Shown: positions 23,181 through 26,030 of the stretch, one piece after another | How the letters are laid out: every line of letters starts with the position of its first letter | Numbering within the stretch: the stretch's first letter is position 1 | Assembly: GCA_937889645.1 (NCBI GenBank) | Contig: CALBZE010000153.1 | Coordinates: 1 to 26,030 of the forward strand | Direction of reading: 5' to 3' | From: an uncultured bacterium | GTDB lineage: Bacteria; Gemmatimonadota; Gemmatimonadetes; Longimicrobiales; RSA9 | DNA: 26,030 nucleotides | Translations under genes and position numbers: made by a program | The notes under the pieces: generated by a model | The model's database searches: none | What the model was told of the DNA's origin: nothing | What the model saw: only the letters and a program-made list of their open reading frames with translations

Positions 23181-23723
23181 ATGGCCAGACGAGGGCGCAA
23201 GAAGAACGACGCACGCTCGCGCAACGGCGGGAGCCGCCGGGGCGGCCGCGGCGCCGGCCGACAGTCCGCGCGGGGGCGTGACGGCGGCCGGGAGACGACC
23301 CGGGGCCGCGGTTCCGCCCGGGAGGCCGCGCGGACCCGCGACGTCGCCCGGGAGACCGCGCCGGGCACCCCCGTTGGCCACATCGCCATCGGCTACACGG
23401 ACCGCGCGGAGCTGGACCGGTTCCTCGGCGGCGAGCGCGGCGACGTCGTCGTCCACGGCCCGCTCCACGTCGGGCGGGACGTCCAGGCGGCGGCCACGCT
23501 CGGCCCCGCCGCGACCGACGGCACGCCGTGCCTCGTCGTCCCGCTCATCCGCGAGCGGATGGACGAGATCCAGCGCGAGGTCTCGGACGCGCTGAAGCGG
23601 TTCCGGGGCCGCGGCGGCCGGTCGCGCGCCCGTGCCCGCACCTTCCGCGACACCGGCGGCTCCACCCGGGGCGCGAGCGCCGGCGCGATCCGCCTCGGAG
23701 AAGGGCGCAGGGAGATCGCTTAG
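23181..23723 (+). CDS. Unrecognised Arg/Gly-rich basic protein
   Basis: I do not recognise this gene. The product is 180 aa. Residues 1-65 are low-complexity and strongly basic (MARRGRKKNDARSRNGGS, then RG-rich and R-E-x units), as in disordered nucleic-acid-binding tails. Residues 66-145 look folded: VGHIAIGYTDRAELDRFLGGERGDVVVHGPLHVGRDVQAA, then CLVVPLIRERMDEIQREVSDALKRF. The tail is again Arg/Gly-rich. Codon third positions are almost all G or C, like the neighbours, which supports real coding. The ATG at 23181 is chosen for the purine-rich Shine-Dalgarno GGAGGGAGA just before it. The open frame continues upstream only through the 24-bp repeats. Its stop lies 11 nt from the convergent receptor stop. 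A role in nucleic-acid binding is a guess from composition only. Confidence 0.7.
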   Translation: MARRGRKKNDARSRNGGSRRGGRGAGRQSARGRDGGRETTRGRGSAREAARTRDVARETAPGTPVGHIAIGYTDRAELDRFLGGERGDVVVHGPLHVGRDVQAAATLGPAATDGTPCLVVPLIRERMDEIQREVSDALKRFRGRGGRSRARARTFRDTGGSTRGASAGAIRLGEGRREIA

Positions 23724-23734
23724 TCCCGCGGCCC

Positions 23735-25804
23735 CTACTCCCCTCCGAACGCGACCCGCGCGCCCACGTAGAACGCGCGCCCCGGCGCGGGCTCGAAGTA
23801 CCGCTGGCCGAAAGCGTTCACCGTGACGGCGGCGTCGTACTCCGCATTGAAGAGGTTGGACACGCCCGCGAACGTCGAGACCTCCAACGTGCCCAGGCGC
23901 ATCCCGTCCCTCCCCGCACGCACGTCGGTCACGTGGTACCCCGCCGAATATACCGAATTCGCGTCGTCGACGGGGGTGCGCGAGCGACGCCGGTGGTCGA
24001 GCCCGACGAACCAGCCGGCGGGCTCCCGGTAGGTCAGCGCGGCGTCGAATCGGAACGGCGCGACGCCGGGGATCCGGTTGCCGTCGAAGGCGACGTCGTC
24101 CACGACGTACCGCTCGAACCGCGCGTCCGTAACGGTGTAGCCGAGCCGCGCGAAAAGGCGACGCATCACCGTGAGCCCCACGCTCGCCTCGACGCCCCGG
24201 TGCACCGCCGACCCCGCGTTGCGGAACACCTGCCGCCCGGGCATGCCCGGCACCTCGAACGGGATCAGCGCGTCCTCGACGCGCGCCCGGTACGCCGCGA
24301 GCTGGTACGAGGCGACGTCGCCCACGCTCCCCTTCACGCCCGCCTCGAACGACCGCGTCCGCTGCGGCTCCAGCTCCGGGTTGAAGCCGCCGCCGCCGGA
24401 CGGCCGGTTCGCGAGCTCCGTCGTGGTCGGCGTCTCGAACGACGTCGCGATATTCGCATACAGGTGCGCCCACTCGCGCACGTCGACGTGCATCCCGACC
24501 GACGGGCTCACCGCGTCCATCTCGCGATGACCCGAGTCGTCCGGGTCGTATCCGTGCACGAGACGGTCTTCCGCCTCGAACCGGAAGCGGTCATAGCGAA
24601 CCCCGCCGAGCAGCTGGGCCCGGTCCGCCATCGGGAGCATGACCTGGCCGAACACCGCGCCCGACGTCACCGTCTCGAGCTGGTCCAGGGTACGTAGACC
24701 CCGCATGCCGTTCTGGTTGGCGTGGTTGAGCCGGTCGTCGCGTTGACGATCGGCCTCGACGCCGACGGCCCAGCGCATCGCCCGCTCGCCGAGCGGCGAC
24801 GTGGCGTGGAACACGGCCCGCGCCCCGGTCACCACCCGGTCGACGTCGATGATCGTCGGCGGGATCGGGTTCTCGAGCTGCTTCGTGGCCCCGTACGCCG
24901 AGACCTCGAGCGCCCCCGGGCCGAGCGCGCCCCGCCAAACGATGCCGAGCTGCGCCTGCGTCCCCTTCTCCCCCGTGTTGTTCTGGACGTTGAACCAGTT
25001 GGCATGCCGGCGATCCTGGAACACCTCGTCCGCCGTAAGCGCGCCGGGGTTCCGCGCGTCGTAGTGCGTGAACCCGCCCACCACGCGGAACTCGCCGTTC
25101 GCGGTGGCGCGCTGCAGCATCCCGGTGAACCGCAAGTTCTCCGCGGAACTCCACTCGCGGTGCCCGTCCGTCGCGAGGTGCGACAGCGAGAGTCGATGCG
25201 ACATCCCGCCCGCCGTGCCTTCCGTCGTCGCCGCGAGCCGGCGCAACCCGTCCGAGCCCGATGCGACCTCGACCAAAGACCGCATCGGCGACCTCGACGG
25301 CGCCGGGGACTCCAGTACGACGACGCCGCCCGCCGCGTTCCCCCAGAGCGCCGAAGCCGGTCCGCGCACCAGCTCGACCCGCTCGATCGCCGCCGGGTCC
25401 ACGTGGCTCAGCGACGACTGCCCGTCCGGGAGCGTCGCCGGGATCCCGTCGACGATCACCTTCACGCCCCGCACGCCGAACTGCGACCGCGCGCCGAACC
25501 CGCGCACCGAGATCCGCTCGCCCAGCGCGAAGTTGTAACGGTTGTCCACCTGGATCCCCGCCACGCCCCGGAACGCCTCGTCCAGCCCGAGCGCGGGCCG
25601 GGCCCGTTCCGCGCCATCGCGCCGCAGCGCCTCGACCGAGTACGGCGCCTCCGCCACGCGCGTCGGCGTGCGCAGCGCCGTCACCGTGAGCGAATCGAGC
25701 ACGAACGCCGTGTCCGCCGTCGCCTGCTGCGCCGCCGCCCCCCGCGCGACGCAGAGGAGCGCCACGGCGGTCCCGACGAACGCGAGTTGTAGCAGTGGTT
25801 TCAT
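23735..25804 (-). CDS. TonB-dependent outer-membrane receptor
   Basis: This is a 22-strand outer-membrane barrel with a plug, importing a scarce ligand using TonB-ExbBD energy. The product is 689 aa. The signal peptide is MKPLLQLAFVGTAVALLCVARGAAAQ with Ala-Ala-Ala before Gln26. A TonB-box-like stretch (LDSLTVTA) is at 36-43. The plug (about 45-165) shows ISVRGFGARSQFGVRGVKVIVDGIPATLPDGQSSLSHVDP and IERVELVRGPASALWGNAAGGVV. Beta-strand repeats fill the rest, ending AFYVGARVAF plus three residues (GGE), whereas most barrels end in an aromatic residue. The plug resembles the branch that includes E. coli YncD/PqqU, but the substrate is not readable from sequence. The ATG at 25804 is chosen for the signal peptide and AAAGGA 7 nt upstream. 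No TonB gene is nearby. Confidence 0.94.
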   Translation of the reverse strand: MKPLLQLAFVGTAVALLCVARGAAAQQATADTAFVLDSLTVTALRTPTRVAEAPYSVEALRRDGAERARPALGLDEAFRGVAGIQVDNRYNFALGERISVRGFGARSQFGVRGVKVIVDGIPATLPDGQSSLSHVDPAAIERVELVRGPASALWGNAAGGVVVLESPAPSRSPMRSLVEVASGSDGLRRLAATTEGTAGGMSHRLSLSHLATDGHREWSSAENLRFTGMLQRATANGEFRVVGGFTHYDARNPGALTADEVFQDRRHANWFNVQNNTGEKGTQAQLGIVWRGALGPGALEVSAYGATKQLENPIPPTIIDVDRVVTGARAVFHATSPLGERAMRWAVGVEADRQRDDRLNHANQNGMRGLRTLDQLETVTSGAVFGQVMLPMADRAQLLGGVRYDRFRFEAEDRLVHGYDPDDSGHREMDAVSPSVGMHVDVREWAHLYANIATSFETPTTTELANRPSGGGGFNPELEPQRTRSFEAGVKGSVGDVASYQLAAYRARVEDALIPFEVPGMPGRQVFRNAGSAVHRGVEASVGLTVMRRLFARLGYTVTDARFERYVVDDVAFDGNRIPGVAPFRFDAALTYREPAGWFVGLDHRRRSRTPVDDANSVYSAGYHVTDVRAGRDGMRLGTLEVSTFAGVSNLFNAEYDAAVTVNAFGQRYFEPAPGRAFYVGARVAFGGE

Positions 25805-26030
25805 ATGTGGGTCCTTTCTGGGTATCGGCCCCGCCGCCACACCCCGGGGGCTCGGGGCTCGGGGCTCAGGGCTCAGGTGGGCGTGGGAACGTTCCACGGG
25901 TACCCCGGTCTCGCCGTGCGGCCGAAACGTGGCACCCGGCGCCTCCACCAGCGGCGGCGTGCGCAAACTCAGCACGGAACGCCCTCTCATTACCTCCCCG
26001 CTATGTTCGCACATATATCGTGTTAAACAT
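25805..26030 (-). other. Leader and upstream region of the receptor gene
   Basis: The region holds the heptamer array (25847-25874), a perfect 10-bp palindrome GGAACGTTCC (25886-25895), and an A/T-rich stretch at 26001-26030 unlike the surrounding GC-rich DNA. On the minus strand the A/T-rich stretch contains TATATG (26017-26012), a possible -10; its -35 would lie past the window edge. The receptor frame is open back to 26014, and an ATG at 25990 with GGGAGG close before it is in frame. Translation from there would place a non-secretory extension before the signal peptide, so it is disfavoured. No cobalamin or TPP riboswitch consensus was recognised. Confidence 0.4.
25847..25874 (-). repeat. 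7-bp tandem repeat, four copies, inverted relative to 20538-20593
   Basis: Three copies of ggggctc and one of agggctc run from 25847 to 25874 on the plus strand. This is the reverse complement of the GAGCCCC/GAGCCCT unit seen after the helicase gene. It lies in the untranslated leader of the receptor gene, about 43 nt before the ATG. Confidence 0.88.

Noticed and set aside
23103..24473. A 456-residue minus-strand open frame spanning the RG-rich gene and the receptor 3' end
   Set aside because: Composition is typical of a shadow frame, and it overlaps the well-supported receptor and the plus-strand gene.
25805..26014. Longer receptor start sites at 26014 or 25990
   Set aside because: They would bury the signal peptide behind about 60 or more hydrophilic residues, and AAAGGA is well placed for the ATG at 25804.
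25881..26030. Cobalamin or TPP riboswitch upstream of the TonB receptor
   Set aside because: I looked for the conserved B12-box and THI-box segments and did not find them; the palindrome there is short and isolated.

Overview
This window is high-GC bacterial chromosomal DNA. The organism appears to be a diderm: it has a TonB-dependent outer-membrane receptor, and its MurE carries the DNPR motif typical of meso-diaminopimelate-type peptidoglycan. GC-rich third codon positions, heavy use of GTG starts and the lineage-neutral gene set would suit Gemmatimonadota or a related high-GC diderm phylum. That placement is inference, because no rRNA or other marker is present.

Positions 1-14673 (minus strand) hold a compact division and cell wall (dcw) operon. 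In transcription order it reads mraZ, rsmH, ftsL, ftsI, murE, murF, mraY, murD, ftsW, murG, murC, ftsQ and ftsA, with ftsA cut by the window edge. No gap between genes exceeds 5 nt, and most junctions are 4-bp GTGA stop/start overlaps. Upstream of mraZ lie a good sigma-70-type promoter and three GTGGG boxes with 10-nt period, the known form of an MraZ operator. murB and ddl, often found between murC and ftsQ, are absent here. The operon makes the lipid II precursors (MurC-F, MraY, MurG) and the septal synthase and its scaffold (FtsW, FtsI, FtsL, FtsQ, FtsA).

Positions 14674-20158 hold a divergent YegS/DagK-type lipid kinase (+), then a secreted TPR protein (-) with a strong intrinsic terminator, then a fused DAK2-DegV protein (+) that resembles a fatty-acid kinase FakA joined to its FakB carrier. 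The fusion gene looks leaderless.

Positions 20159-23180 hold a UvrD/Rep/PcrA-type helicase (-). It is bracketed by two arrays of 24-bp tandem repeats that are related to each other in inverted orientation. On its 3' side there are also a cluster of short alternating inverted repeats and a run of 7-bp repeats.

Positions 23181-26030 hold an Arg/Gly-rich protein of unknown function (+) and a convergent TonB-dependent receptor (-). The leader of the receptor gene carries a second, inverted copy of the 7-bp repeat.

Most of the window is conserved housekeeping sequence. I see no CRISPR array, transposase, toxin-antitoxin pair, phage gene, tRNA or rRNA. The less ordinary elements are the repeat families around the helicase gene, the repeat-encoded N-terminal extension of MurG, the DAK2-DegV fusion and the two unrecognised proteins.
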